Below, piece by piece: positions 1-10,783 of a stretch of 64,000 nt of DNA. The position numbers and the translations under genes were made by a program. Position 1 is the stretch's first letter; each line of letters starts with the position of its first letter. Source of the DNA: Oreohelix idahoensis (lineage: Eukaryota > Mollusca > Gastropoda > Stylommatophora > Oreohelicidae); contig JAMPIV010000581.1 in assembly GCA_024509875.1 (NCBI GenBank), forward strand, positions 439,001-503,000. Reading direction: 5' to 3'. A model generated the notes under the pieces. That model saw nothing but the letters and a program-made list of their open reading frames with translations. It was not told the origin of the DNA and made no database searches.

Positions 1-1255
1 TATATCATTCCATGTCAAGGACCTCTGCAGGGCTCCTTCCCATGTAGTCCATTGGCCTTGTTGGACCTGCTGCACTGCTTTTTGCAACCTCTTATCATTC
101 TCAGCCTCTCGTATCTCATGAACAACCATGTCTCTGCGCTCCCTGCTTGATGCCTTGGACCACCAGCGGATGTCTCCATGACCAAATCCCCGTCTATTCG
201 TCTGTGTGTATCCGATTACCTCCCTCAGTTTGAGTGACTCTTGGGCAGCATCAACAGCTTCTTCCACTCTCCACTTCCTTCCCGTTTTCAGTGTAGGCTG
301 AATGGACTTAACCACGTCATCAGCTGACTCGCGTAGCATCATTGCAAGCCTTGCCTTTCCAACTTTGTACTCTTCAACAACTGACTTGAAAGGAAGCAGA
401 AGTTTTGACTTTTTGCAGTACAGTGCTACATCTGACAGACCTGGTGGTACCCCTAGCCACTTTCTCATGAACTTGTTGACCTTTTGCTCTATAGCTTCGA
501 CTGTACTTGTGCTTATTTCATATATAAGCAGTGGCCACAGCAATTTCGGTATCAACATGAACTGGAGGCACCACAGTTTGAACTTTCCCAAGAGTCTGCT
601 TTGGTCTATGATCTGTAGCCCTCTGTCTGCCATTTCTAATGTCTGTTGCACTGCCTTCGAGTCTTTTAATGAGGCATCGTACACCCTGCCAAGACTTTTA
701 ACAGGTTCCTCAATGACAGTAGGGATTCTTTGGTTGGAAACCACGAATATGTCTTCTGCTATCTTCCCTTTCCTGACTGATAGGCTTCTCGACTTCTTGG
801 GTTTGAAGCTCATTCTGCACCAGCTGACTAGTTCATCCAGGCGTTCTAACATCCTCCGGGCCTGATCTTCATCTGATGTCAGAATTGTTGTGTCATCCAT
901 GAATGCTTTGAGCGGTGGCATGTGACACATTCCCCCAAGCTTTGGACCTATAGCCATTCCTTCGGCCGCATTGAGGATTACCTGCATAGCCATCACGAAT
1001 AGTATCGGAGAGATGGTACACCCCATTGCAATTCCAACTTCAAGGCCAACCCACTTCGTTGTGTACTCTCTGGTTGAAAATCTGACAGCAAACCCTGCGA
1101 AATACAGCTTCAGCATTGCTGCAATCTCTTGTGGAACATGATACATTTCTAGGGCCTGCCACAACATCTGGTGTGGAACGGATCCATAAGCATTCGCTAG
1201 ATCCAACCAGATTACATGGAGGTTTGTTCTGTCAGACTTTGCCTTTTGGATTGCT
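1..1255 (-). CDS. LINE reverse transcriptase, partial, runs off left edge
   Basis: Read on the minus strand from 1255 down to base 1 there is one frame of about 418 codons with no stop, entering just after a TAA and leaving through the window edge. It matches the second half of a non-LTR RT: a motif-A-like region (IWLDLANAYGSVPH), a motif-B-like GCTISPILFVMAM, a catalytic FMDD box, and then a thumb region (SWCRMSFKPKKSR, later FMRKWLGVPPG). The protein would copy its own mRNA into the target site. The clade is not assigned; the divergent FMDD and GCTIS motifs are unlike the RTE-like LINEs elsewhere in the window. The upstream end (near 1255) joins the LTR element next door, so the EN and fingers are missing. 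The open frame suggests a fairly young or constrained copy. Confidence 0.75.
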
Positions 1256-1530
1256 TAACTGTTTTACAATGGCCACTATGCGGAGAGTGCAAAAAGATGT
1301 CTTACCCCAGGATAAGCCGACAATCCCTCAATCGGACTTAAACAAACTGGAGGAAAAAGATGTAGAGAGGAAATCTCTCATCAAGAATTTTAAGTGGGGA
1401 GAAAGCCCCAAAAGAAAAATTGGTAGCGGTCGTTTTGTGAATGATAATTCTGGGAGGAAAAATCATCACTATAAAGCTTCGAGTGGAAGAGACCATACCG
1501 GTGCATGGACAAATAGGTCCACACAATTAA

Positions 1531-2480
1531 AGGTCCATATGTAGCTTTGTTAAGAACGTGGACTGATGAAAAGGCAGAGGAAAACATTACATCTTCATAC
1601 CAATATGTGAATGAGCTGACCACTCGGTTAAAAACTGGCTGGAAACTTGCCAATGAAAATTTGAAACAAGCCAGGAAGAAACATGCTGCCTATTATAACA
1701 GGAAGGCGAAAGACAGAAATTTGGTTGTGGGAGAGAAAGTACTGCTTCTTTTGCCCGGGAGTCAGAATAAGTTACAAATTGGATGGCAGGGTCCATATAC
1801 AGTTTTAGAGAAGGTGTCTAGAACAAATTATAAGATAGATAAGAAGGGGAAAGAAAAAATCTATCATGTGAATCTCCTGAAGAAATATTTGGAAAGAGAA
1901 CATCAGGAAGAGACACACTTGTTGACCTTGTCCATCGCCATGGAGATGAAAAAGGAACCACTTTCATCATTTGAGTATCCACTACACCCCTGTGAGACAG
2001 CAGCACAGGTGAAAATCAGTACACATTTGACGAAAACTCAGAAAGAGAGAGTGCAACAGGTTCTAAATAATCATGCAGAGGTGTTAACAGACCGACCAGG
2101 GCATACAAACCTATTGGAATATGATATGAAACTAATAGACTCCACACCTGTCTGTATGAAACCATATTCGATTCCGTTTGCTAAGGAGAAAGCTTTGAAG
2201 GAAGAGATAGACTATCTATTGAAGGAGGGAATTATTTCACACAGTGAATCCTCATATAGTTCCGGTGTTGTACTCTTAAGGAAGCCCTCTGGAGAACATA
2301 GACTCTGTATAGATTACAGGAGACTGAATGCTATTACAGAAGGACAGGTGGATCCATTGCCGGATACAAATCAGCTGTTTGCCAGACTAAATAAAGCTAA
2401 ATATTTCTCAAAAGTGGATCTGAGTAAAGGATACTATCAGATTCCAGTAAAACCTGAGATCAGACAAAATTGTTGGATGT
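1531..2480 (+). pseudogene. Integrase C-terminus followed by RT N-terminus (pol fragment)
   Basis: From 1531 the frame reads KGPYVALLRTWTDE and on through the longest ATG frame (1547-2482, 311 aa). Residues about 25-110 are an integrase C-terminal region: a helical Lys-rich stretch, then WQGPYTVLEKVSRTNYKI, the GPY/F-type module, then YHVNLLKKY. Residues about 165-305 are the start of a Ty3-type RT: LTDRPGHTNLLEYDMKL, PYSIPFAKEKALKEEIDYLL, SSYSSGVVLLRKPSGEHRLCIDYRRLNAIT and motif A, YFSKVDLSKGYYQIPV. The frame stops before motif B and the catalytic YxDD box. Family and domain order are supported; the product is inactive. Confidence 0.8.
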
Positions 2481-2927
2481 AAATATTTCGGAGGAACGTA
2501 ATGAATCCCTGAGTTGCCTCTTTGATTGAGGATCTTCCGAATGTTTCATACAGGATAATAAGAAGATTATGGGATCCACTACGAAAACTCTGCTATCACC
2601 AGGTATATGTTATCTCCTCATAACGTACATTTTGAGGGAAATATAATGTTCTCTGGACATGTCATTGCGCAGACTCAGAGAAGAGAAATGGTGAATACGG
2701 GTTGCGAAGCAGCATTAAGACAAGCACTCACACTTGCGGCTGTTAAGTAACATAACCGAAATATATTATTGGTGGTAGAAGTCTGAGGCAGATTTCATGA
2801 GTAGTGCCTACTCTGAATGGACCCAACTACATAAAACCATGATAGCACCACAGCAGAGTAAAGTCAAGTTGACTTACATTTATCTATGTGTATATAGAAT
2901 AAAGGACTGACATATAATGTCTGTTTT
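2481..2927. other. Decayed end of pol, no readable frame
   Basis: Between the RT stop and the polypurine tract lie about 450 bases where RT motifs B to E and RNase H would be expected. I see no frame or motif, so this part has either been replaced or has decayed beyond recognition. Confidence 0.4.
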
Positions 2928-2938
2928 AAGAGGGGAGG
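2928..2938 (+). other. Polypurine tract
   Basis: The purine run AAGAGGGGAGG lies immediately before TGTCGTGG, the first bases of the LTR. In LTR elements this tract primes plus-strand synthesis and always abuts the 3' LTR, so its position sets the LTR start at 2939 and identifies this LTR as the 3' one. Confidence 0.7.
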
Positions 2939-4969
2939 TGTCGTGGAATATTCTAATCCACATATATAAATTATTAGGTAAATATGAAGCCTAACAAATA
3001 AAATTAATAAAGAAAAGAGCAATGGTAAAATAACAGTGCTGTCACAAAGAAGGTACTCGAAATCCCCCTTGTTTTCTGCTTCGTCTGCAAATTGTAACGC
3101 TTTCACGTTGATAGTAAAAGCTTACTGTAGTATTACCCACTTTCTTCAATGAAACGTGTGCTGTATTTCTTGGAAAAACATTGAGAGGCACCCTGCGTAA
3201 TGACCTAAATTAATCCTAACATTAATTATATTACGTTACCAAAACGAACGAACAGATGGACTCAAATAGAAAGAGAGAGAGGGGCGAATGAAATCAGGAA
3301 CGCATGCAAAATTAAACACGCGTCGCGCGATACACAATTACTACTATCACGCGTGTTAGGCTACATGCACTAACTTTTTTTCGGACGGACAGTGATAAAT
3401 TCACTACCCTTCCCAGAGTTAGGTTTTAAAATCACAAAAAAACGCTTATTAGGAAAGATAACATTATATGGGTTTACGTTTGAAAACATTACAGTACCCA
3501 GACAGCACATCTTCGAAACAGGAGGTAGAAGGAATTGCATATTTTGAACGCAGCCACGTAGCTCTTTTAAATTTGGATATTTGGGTTCCTTAGGGCTTGC
3601 TGACAAAGAATATGTAAAACGTTACGCAAATAGTCCAGGAATTAATAAATTATAACCAAAATAAAATAGTGGGGATGCCTGACAACATAAAATCATTTCT
3701 GCTCATAAAATTTTTTTATAACGTGTTTGAAAAAACCTTACGTTACAGAAATAGCCTACCATGTAAACTCCAAATTGATTGGAGCGCAACAAATGAAAGA
3801 CTAAGCACGATTGGTCGGACTATAAATACTATCTTTCGTTGTTAGGGGAGACGTGGAAAGGTAACATTTTTTCAAACACTTGTCGAAACGTGGCCTCATT
3901 GGCTAGACTCGCTGATATACTCACTTAGGAGCGTTAGTTCGAGACCACTAGTGCAAATAAGCTTGATAAAGCAACAGTGCGTTGAAGCCAGCTCATATTT
4001 TGCTAAATAAAAGCCTGGAACATAAGCAGATGGGAATTTGTGCCAGAATTCATTGCTAATCAACGTATCTGTGTTTATTCTATGAATTGTGGGACCGTGG
4101 TCTTGATGGTATTGAGCAGCACCTGGTTAGAGCTTTGCTGAATCCAGAGTCGGACAGCATACTCCTTGGTCCATCTAGCTATCAGTGAGGTGTCTCCAGA
4201 GCCCAGGGGAGAATTCGAGCAGAAGAGTCTTTTCCTGCCGCCATCACGCAAGATAAGCTGATGTGACCCGCTGAGCTCAACATTATGTACCCCGTCTTAA
4301 AATGACTTTGTAACATAAACTTAAGAGGGGAAGTAAATTGTGTTAATATCAGGAACTGAGAACATCTCCGATACTAGTTTCCTTAAGACAAACTATTGAA
4401 GTCATGATGACAAATACCAACAGAGCTTGAACAAAAAACCAAACCAGTATTACCTCATTTTACTACTACACAACTGACACACATAGGATATTTGTAATAA
4501 TATATGTCACTACAATATTCATATTAATAAATTCTGTACATATAACTTGTAATTAAAATTGATTGTGATTCCTGGTTCCCTTTGTATTTGAATCAGGACA
4601 CATATTCATTCATGACAGAAATGAATACATATTGTTATTTGAAAAGTTATCAGTGACTTCTTTAAGATATCCTTGTAGAGTGTTTTATGTATGTGAGTGT
4701 CACAGTGTTGTCAAGTGTAGTGGAATAAATTAAATTGTTTATCTGTCTGTTGTTGTTTTGACTTACACTTCATCATACACATACCCTAGACATATAACGT
4801 AGTCATCACACTATTCCAGAATAATTCTGACTGAGATATATATATATGTGGCAGCAAGTAAGGTTATCTATAATACACTACTCTCATTAGATATAGATAC
4901 CTTCACAGCTGATCTCAGTCAGTACACTAAGTCCCCCTATAAATATTTATAACATCTCATCTCACCACA
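2939..4969 (+). repeat. 3' LTR, copy A of a 2.4-kb LTR family
   Basis: It begins TGTCGTGG directly after the polypurine tract and ends CTCACCACA (TG...CA). It aligns along its length, in inverted orientation, with 10784-13183 and more loosely with 15835-18860; shared blocks include the AGCAGCACCTGGT and CTTTTCCTGCCGCCATCACG regions near 4115-4255 and the CCTTCACAGCTGA block near 4902. At 2031 bases it is about 370 shorter than copy B, mainly for lack of the part equivalent to about 11640-12000. The minus-strand frame at 3370-3606 has a counterpart in copy B at 12508-12804; both begin MSASPKEP but soon diverge, so I treat them as LTR sequence rather than genes. Confidence 0.8.
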
Positions 4970-6378
4970 GATAGGAAGGATGGTATTACAGCAGAGACCC
5001 GGATAGAAACAGACAGACATATATAACTAGTACATAAACAGGAATTTAATAATTGGTTACGCCTAAGCGGTTGGTGGGGGGGGGGGGGGGGGGGGTGTGT
5101 GGGGGGGAGACAAGAAAGAAGGGTATCTGGTCAATCTGTCATAGACAGATAGCTAATTGGAGGTGCAACAACAAATGTACAGACCATAATATGTGTAACA
5201 ATAGCCAAATCATTTAATAAAACTAACCACTTCATACTAAACCGTCAAAGGAATAAATGGTGAGTGAAGGCGCACTCGGTGGATAAGACGTACTGAGAGA
5301 CGAATTATCAGCACTAGTAACTATTATTACAGGGTCCTTTACTTTAAATTCTCTGTGTGCTTTACTTGATAGTAACTGAGTAAATAAGGAAAGTTATGTT
5401 TGCAACTAGTAACCTCATCTTTTAACTAATTGCTACACGTTATATCATATCGATGAGAAATGTGACAACACATCTTCATGCATGTAAAGTATTCAACGTC
5501 CAGTGGCCTGAACTAGTCAACAGAGGACGGTTTTTATCACATTGTAGCTGAACTCTCAGGCAATTAAAACAGAAGTCTTCTTCTTCCTCGTTCGTCCTGA
5601 AAAGGACGTTGGTTGCGTTGTGTCCGTTTACAGCGAAGCTGCAATATTTGCGCCTTTCGGCCGACACATCCGACTTCAGCACGGCATTTTTTGGGACCGG
5701 GTTTGCCTTCCTACTTCGATCCTTACTCTCTCAGCCAGACTGCAGTGATGCAGCCTTTTTCCAGAACCACCACAGAAGTGAGAGGACACACACTACAACA
5801 ATAAAATCTTAGGTCAAACAGTGAAAGAACACATCTGGAAAATCCTACCTGTGATCTATCTTGACAGTGCAGACGTGAACTTAAATCTGAATACATACAA
5901 ATGTCGGAAATAACTCACAAATATAGATTACGGGGGTAGTTTTGCTTAGAGAGTAAGAACGCACATGACGTCATCATGAATGTAACGAATGCATACATAT
6001 CTCTTCTATCTGATCTACTCTTTACTTGTATAGAAAACCTTACCTTTTTATGTTTAGGTGAACAATTTACAAATGTTAAAATTGTCATCGCAGTTTGAAG
6101 ATTAAGTTGCTGAAAGCAGAACTGGGTAATATTCTACCCAAATGGCTTACGGATTTATACATTTAACACACACATAAAGTATATAAATGGATGACAAAAC
6201 GGGTTTCCATTTGAATGCAAATAACCCAGTGTGAATGATCGTATGTAGAAGCAGGGTTGTCAAAAATAAAACTATAGACGTAAACATAGTAGAACACACC
6301 ATTAGCACATTCCGAGCCAACTGATAGCTAGGAATGGCGTTTCTTTATTTATTTATTTTCTCGGTGAAAAATATCCCA
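4970..6378. other. Unassigned DNA with a 20-base poly-G run
   Basis: No gene is recognisable. Poly-G occupies 5076-5095, followed by GTGT and a second short G run. The overlapping frames at 5476-5812 resemble no family I know. From about 6340 to 6378 the sequence is the left half of a repeat interrupted by the MITE at 6383. Confidence 0.4.
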
Positions 6379-6382
6379 TTAA

Positions 6383-7178
6383 CTCTTAAAGGACGTGAAG
6401 TTTATTTTGTTTAATTACAAATGACGCAAGAATTTTCTGACACTTTGAGCTTTCCTATAGTTGTCAGGTTTAAAGGTCGTTTCCCTTCAAGATTTCTGAA
6501 AAAGCACGATAATGTGATACATTGTTGTAATGGGAATTGAATGAGGATATATAAAACTGAGACAACACAAAAAATGTGTTTAAACAGCTGATTTTTTCTT
6601 GCTCCTTATGGAGCATGGAGCCACCACTGTCAGCTGGTCCACATGTATGAAGCCTGCAACAAATAAATCACATGATCTTACGACACTGGCTTCTGTAGCA
6701 ATTTGCTTGACATGATGAGGTGGCCAACCTCTTACACAGCCTCATATTAGTCGCCTTGTACGAATGCATGAGGGAGCAGTAGTCGTATTGTTCCTTTGTC
6801 TCATCAGAGGCCCCGGGAGGCAGCTCAAATATACCGGTCCTCATCACTGGTCGTCTGCCAATACCAGCCCTGAACACTGGTCTTCTGCCAATACCAGCCC
6901 TGAACACTGGTCTTCTGCCAATACCGGCCCTGATCACTGGTCGTCTGCCAATACCGGCCCTGAACACTGGTCGTCTGCCAATACCGGCCCTGAACACTGT
7001 CCGTCTGCCAATACCGGTCCTGAACACTGGTCGTCTGCCAATACCGGCCCTGAACACTGGTCGTCTGCCAATACCGGCCCTGATCACTGGTCTGCCAATA
7101 CCGGTCCTGAACACAGGTCTTCTGCCAATAGCGGCTGTAAAAAGCGGCCCTGAACAATGTCATGCCGTCCTTTAAGAG
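6383..7178. mobile_element. TTAA-flanked MITE (piggyBac-type), 796 bp
   Basis: The termini are perfect 13-bp inverted repeats, CTCTTAAAGGACG at 6383-6395 and its complement at 7166-7178. TTAA lies immediately outside each end (6379-6382 and 7179-7182). TTAA duplications are the hallmark of piggyBac-superfamily elements. No transposase is encoded, so it would depend on one supplied in trans. Its TIR differs from that of the autonomous piggyBac at 33.3-36.6 kb (CCCTCTATTGGGCC), so that element is probably not its partner. A related sequence without the insert exists near 23880. Most of the right half is a minisatellite. Confidence 0.8.
6834..7130. repeat. 30-bp minisatellite, about 10 units
   Basis: Ten head-to-tail units of about 30 bp are visible; the consensus core is CACTGGTCGTCTGCCAATA preceded by CCGGCCCTGAA. 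Unit 9 (near 7081) is 27 bp, having lost three bases. Because the period is a multiple of three, three overlapping frames stay open across it (6764-7153 plus; 6668-7114 and 6825-7163 minus), encoding 10-residue repeats such as TGPEHWSSAN or AGIGRRPVFR. I regard these frames as a by-product of the periodicity. Confidence 0.9.
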
Positions 7179-7182
7179 TTAA

Positions 7183-7579
7183 ACCTCTGATAACTATCAT
7201 TGGGATATATAGTGTCACTAATTACATATGATAAGCTTCATTGCTGATACTTAATCGTAGCATCATTCAGCTTGTCCGTTATTGTAAATATCGTGAATTA
7301 AAATCCTCATATTTTTCATGGGACTAAATTTAATAAAAAAAAGAAAATATAGGTGGGATTGTGAAAGTGGAGTGTTTGGGAGGATAGTAAAGTTACTATT
7401 TATTTGATATATAATTAATATGTTTTACTACAATATCACTGGCTCTCACTTTCCCACCATACCCTCATTAACCATTATGTATTAATATGTGTTCTTTTTA
7501 TATACTTTTTACCAATGTAAAATGTCACTCTAGTTATGTCTATTCTCAACATTTAACTCACGAATTGAAACTGAAAATT
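7183..7579. other. Right half of the repeat split by the MITE, then AT-rich DNA
   Basis: The bases from about 7183 to 7330 continue the repeat found left of the MITE and resemble 23898-24035. The remainder is AT-rich with no gene. It ends at the LINE target duplication AATAAATGTTATA (7580-7592). Confidence 0.5.
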
Positions 7580-7588
7580 AATAAATGT

Positions 7589-7592
<4 letters not shown>

Positions 7593-7619
<27 letters not shown>

Positions 7620-10600
7620 GCCCCTTCAGTCATAACTGACTATGGGAATGCGCCCCTGAGGTGACAGCCCTCAGCTGCTTATTTTCCTGGTGCTCCTTTC
7701 GACGTTTTCTCCTCACCTCTGCTTCTTGTGTGAGCCTCTCTTCGCCCAATCTGAGATGGCGCCGTAAATAGCATCGCCACTTAGTGCGATCGGCAGCTTC
7801 ATCCTCCCATGTTGCTGGATCCATGTCCAGTGCCCTCATATCTCTCTTGCACACATCTTTGAACCTCAGCTGTGGTCGCCCAACTGTTCTCTTGCCATCT
7901 GCTAATTGTCCGTAGAAGATATCTTTTGGGATGCGACCATCTTCCATGCGGCGAACATGGCCAAGCCAGCGAAGTCTGCGCTGTCTAAGAAGCGTATACA
8001 TACTTTGAAGGCCAGCACGTGACAACACCTCGACATTTGTCACTTTATCTTTCCACGAGATGCAGAGGATGCGGCGTAGACACCGCAAATATAAGGTATT
8101 GAGCCTTCTTTCTTGCTTAGCATAGGTCGTCCAGGTCTCGCTGCCATATAGGAGTGTGCTGGTGACGCAGGCATTATATACCGCAGCTTTGGTCTTCATT
8201 GTGAGTTTAGAGTTTCCCCAAACACGCGATGTGAAGCGGGCAAAGGTAGCTGCAGCTTTGCCAATGCGGCTGTCGATTTCTGTATCCAGTGAGAGTTTGT
8301 CATTGATGGTAGACTCTAGGTATGTGAAGTGGTGCACCACTGCCAATTCATAGTTATCGATAGTGATAACTGGTGCAGCACCCACATCCTGACTCAGCAC
8401 ATTCGTTTTCTTTAGACTTATTGTGAGGCCAAAGTCCTTGCATGCTTTAGAGAAGCGATTCATCAAGCTCTGAAGCTCCTGTTGGCTTTGAGTGACGACT
8501 GCGGCATCGTCAGCGAACAACAAGTCTCTTATAGTGACCCTTCTGATTTTTGTTTTTGCCTTACTTTTATGGGGGCCAAGTGCTTTCTTTATACCGTCAT
8601 ACATTTGTCTAATGTTGCCTGTTTGCGCTGCGATCTGGATGCTCTCACTGAGCTGGAGCCAGTAGTCATTTGCACAACGTCGAGCAGTTTGTTGAACTTT
8701 GCTTCTCGTAGCCCTCAGGATCTGTAGGGTTCTGGCACTCGGTGAACGTTTGTATTCATTCATAGCACTGCGCTTAGCTTCAATGACAGGTGCCATCACA
8801 TCTGATGAAGCATCAAACCAGTCATTTGACTTTGCTGTTTTCTTACCAAAGGTGGCAAGTGCAGTACTTTGAATGGTGTTCCGTAGATGCTCCCAGTTCT
8901 CTGTAACAGTATCACCATGCTGAGGGCTACTGAGCACTTTCTCGAAGGTCGCAGTGAATTGAGCGATCATGAAAGGGTCTGACATCTTGCTGGTATCAAT
9001 GCGTGGTTTCTCTTCATGTCTGACACGATAGAGTTTTCTTGGTTGTGCTCTGATTTTGCAGCAAACCAAGGAGTGATCTGTATCACAGTCTGCACTATGG
9101 TACGAGCGCGTGGAGAGCACAGACCTGAGGAGTGGCCTTCTGACGAGAATCAGGTCAAGGTGGTGCCAGTGCTTGGATCGTGGGTGTCTCCATGACACCT
9201 TATGCTGGGGTTTTGTCTGAAAGTAGGTGTTGGTCACGCAGAGGTCATGGTGGACGCACAACTCTAAGAGCCGTTGTCCATTTTCATTCATCTTGCCAAT
9301 ACCAAACCTGCCCAGACACGAAGGCCATGAAACATTATCGGCACCCACTCTAGCGTTAAAGTCACCAAGGAGAACAAGCTGTTCTTGCCTAGGTATGCTT
9401 TTGATAATTGCTGTTAGATTCTCCAAGAACTCATCTTTAGCTTCTGAGGCAGAGTACAGAGTAGGAGCATACACACTGACAAGGGTGATGGGACCTGTGC
9501 TAGTTTGCAGGCGGAGCGTTAACAGGCGTTCTGATCCATTCTCGCCTGGTTCAACCATTTTAGTTAGCGATTTTTTGACCGCAAAACCTACTCCGTGTTC
9601 TCTAGCTTTATTAGGATCTTTCCCTTGCCAATAAAATGTGTAGTCCTTCTCGCTCACCGTTCCAGAGCCCGCCAGGTGCGTTTCCTGAAGTGCAGCTATA
9701 TCCACCTGAAGTCGTTTAAGCTCATCATTAATTATGGCTGTCTTCCTTACATCGTTTACATCCTGTAGGTTTTCGGATAGTCCAGTCAACATAGTCCGGA
9801 CGTTCCAGCATCCCAATCTGAGAGTTTGCTTATTTCTATTTTTTCGATAATTGCTTGGTGCAAAATTTTCTGTCCACAGTTCGGGTTTGACCCTAATCCC
9901 CATGCACCCAATGGGGAAAGCAGACAGTGGCGGGACAACACCTTATTGACTGGGGGCTGCCCAGCTTGAAGCGGGCGGTAGCTGTCCAGTGAGATCCTAG
10001 AACCTCTCCCACTGTCGGAAGTAGCCCCTGGCGCCATGCCCTACGCCAATTGGGCGAAAAGCTTATAACCAGTAACTGCTACTTCCCGTGTTTTGCCGAC
10101 ACCTATAGGGTGAAGCTGGAGTGTCCTCTCCAGGGCGCGAGCTTGGGCACAGTTATATGGAGATCAAGCTGTTGCCCATGCAGCATGTTCCCCCTCTCCA
10201 CACAGCCGGTAGATCCAAAGGAACGGCAGTAGCCGATACAGTTTGGTACCAGCCATGTCGCAGGAGTTGCCAGAATAATGTCGAATCGACATTAGACTGC
10301 CTTAGGGACTCCGACTCCGGATTTATCCTCAGGGTTTACTCCCGAAGCCAATTCCATAAATGGATATTCCCGCAAGGCAGCGGTGGTTTGAATTCAGAGT
10401 TCCTTCTCTTAGATAAGATACCAACCAAGGATCACGAGCCCTATCTGCCCGAAGCTGCTGGTTTTAAGGCGCCAGTCGCTCGCCTTTGCCCCTTCTCCCG
10501 TCAGTGGAAACAGTTCCGCCGGGCTCAAATTGAGCCACACGTGAAAGCCGGGAGCTGGACTTGGTTGTCAGAGGCTGTTTGAGGCGCGTGCCATAGAAGT

Positions 10601-10662
10601 ATTTTATCTGCAGTGAGAGCTTATCCTCACTACAACTCCCGGCAATAACAACCTTTGGAACC
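7593..10662 (-). mobile_element. 3.07-kb LINE with 13-bp target duplications
   Basis: AATAAATGTTATA is present at 7580-7592 and again at 10663-10675, bracketing the unit exactly. On the minus strand the order is a 5' leader of about 760 bp (10662-9904), a 757-codon frame, and a short 3' tail ending in a (TTA)n run (7593-7619 on the plus strand). The element is complete at both ends but lacks an internal part of its ORF. The right-hand TSD runs straight into a (TA)n array, so it jumped into or beside an AT microsatellite. Confidence 0.85.
7630..9903 (-). CDS. LINE protein: endonuclease fused to RT C-terminus, RT core deleted in frame
   Basis: The 757-aa frame has an apurinic-type endonuclease at residues about 28-290: LRLGCWNVRTM, IAALQETHL, SVYAPT, LLGDFNARVGAD, then DTDHSLV. 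A linker follows to about residue 445. The RT fingers and palm motifs A and B are absent; the frame passes directly from ALGPHK (near 8570) to SKAKTKIRR and into DLLFADDAAVV, the catalytic box C at about residue 463. Thumb and C-terminal domain follow (TLLYGSETW, RRLRWLGHVRRMEDGR, GRPQLRFKDVCKRD). No stop or frameshift occurs despite the deletion. Such a protein could nick DNA but should not polymerise. The family is RTE-like by overall layout; the clade is not certain. The ATG at 9903 is chosen as the most upstream. Confidence 0.8.
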   Translation of the reverse strand: MGIRVKPELWTENFAPSNYRKNRNKQTLRLGCWNVRTMLTGLSENLQDVNDVRKTAIINDELKRLQVDIAALQETHLAGSGTVSEKDYTFYWQGKDPNKAREHGVGFAVKKSLTKMVEPGENGSERLLTLRLQTSTGPITLVSVYAPTLYSASEAKDEFLENLTAIIKSIPRQEQLVLLGDFNARVGADNVSWPSCLGRFGIGKMNENGQRLLELCVHHDLCVTNTYFQTKPQHKVSWRHPRSKHWHHLDLILVRRPLLRSVLSTRSYHSADCDTDHSLVCCKIRAQPRKLYRVRHEEKPRIDTSKMSDPFMIAQFTATFEKVLSSPQHGDTVTENWEHLRNTIQSTALATFGKKTAKSNDWFDASSDVMAPVIEAKRSAMNEYKRSPSARTLQILRATRSKVQQTARRCANDYWLQLSESIQIAAQTGNIRQMYDGIKKALGPHKSKAKTKIRRVTIRDLLFADDAAVVTQSQQELQSLMNRFSKACKDFGLTISLKKTNVLSQDVGAAPVITIDNYELAVVHHFTYLESTINDKLSLDTEIDSRIGKAAATFARFTSRVWGNSKLTMKTKAAVYNACVTSTLLYGSETWTTYAKQERRLNTLYLRCLRRILCISWKDKVTNVEVLSRAGLQSMYTLLRQRRLRWLGHVRRMEDGRIPKDIFYGQLADGKRTVGRPQLRFKDVCKRDMRALDMDPATWEDEAADRTKWRCYLRRHLRLGEERLTQEAEVRRKRRKEHQENKQLRAVTSGAHSHSQL

Positions 10663-10670
10663 AATAAATG

Positions 10671-10770
<100 letters not shown>

Positions 10771-10783
10771 TCATCATCTCATC

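Larger units (their letters stand above)
1256..4969 (+). mobile_element. Gmr1-like Ty3-type LTR retrotransposon, 3' portion
   Basis: The order is integrase C-terminus, reverse transcriptase, a degenerate stretch, a polypurine tract and an LTR. The 5' LTR, gag, protease and most of the integrase are missing; the left boundary is the LINE junction near 1255. The upstream frame 1260-1545 (lysine-rich, no recognised domain) may be remains of an earlier domain. In ordinary Ty3/gypsy pol the integrase follows RNase H; an integrase end preceding the RT is the known arrangement of Gmr1-like elements. The LTR at the end belongs to the same family as the two solo LTRs at 10.8-13.2 and 15.8-18.9 kb. Confidence 0.7.

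Noticed and set aside
302..865. 187-codon plus-strand frame
   Set aside because: It is the antisense of the LINE RT frame on the minus strand and has no motif of its own.
3370..3606. MSASPKEP frame shared by LTR copies A and B as a conserved gene
   Set aside because: The frames diverge after about 30 residues with indels, and copy C lacks it, so there is no sign of protein constraint.
6834..7130. CRISPR-like regular repeats
   Set aside because: Units are contiguous with no unique spacers, and the context is eukaryotic; it is a minisatellite.
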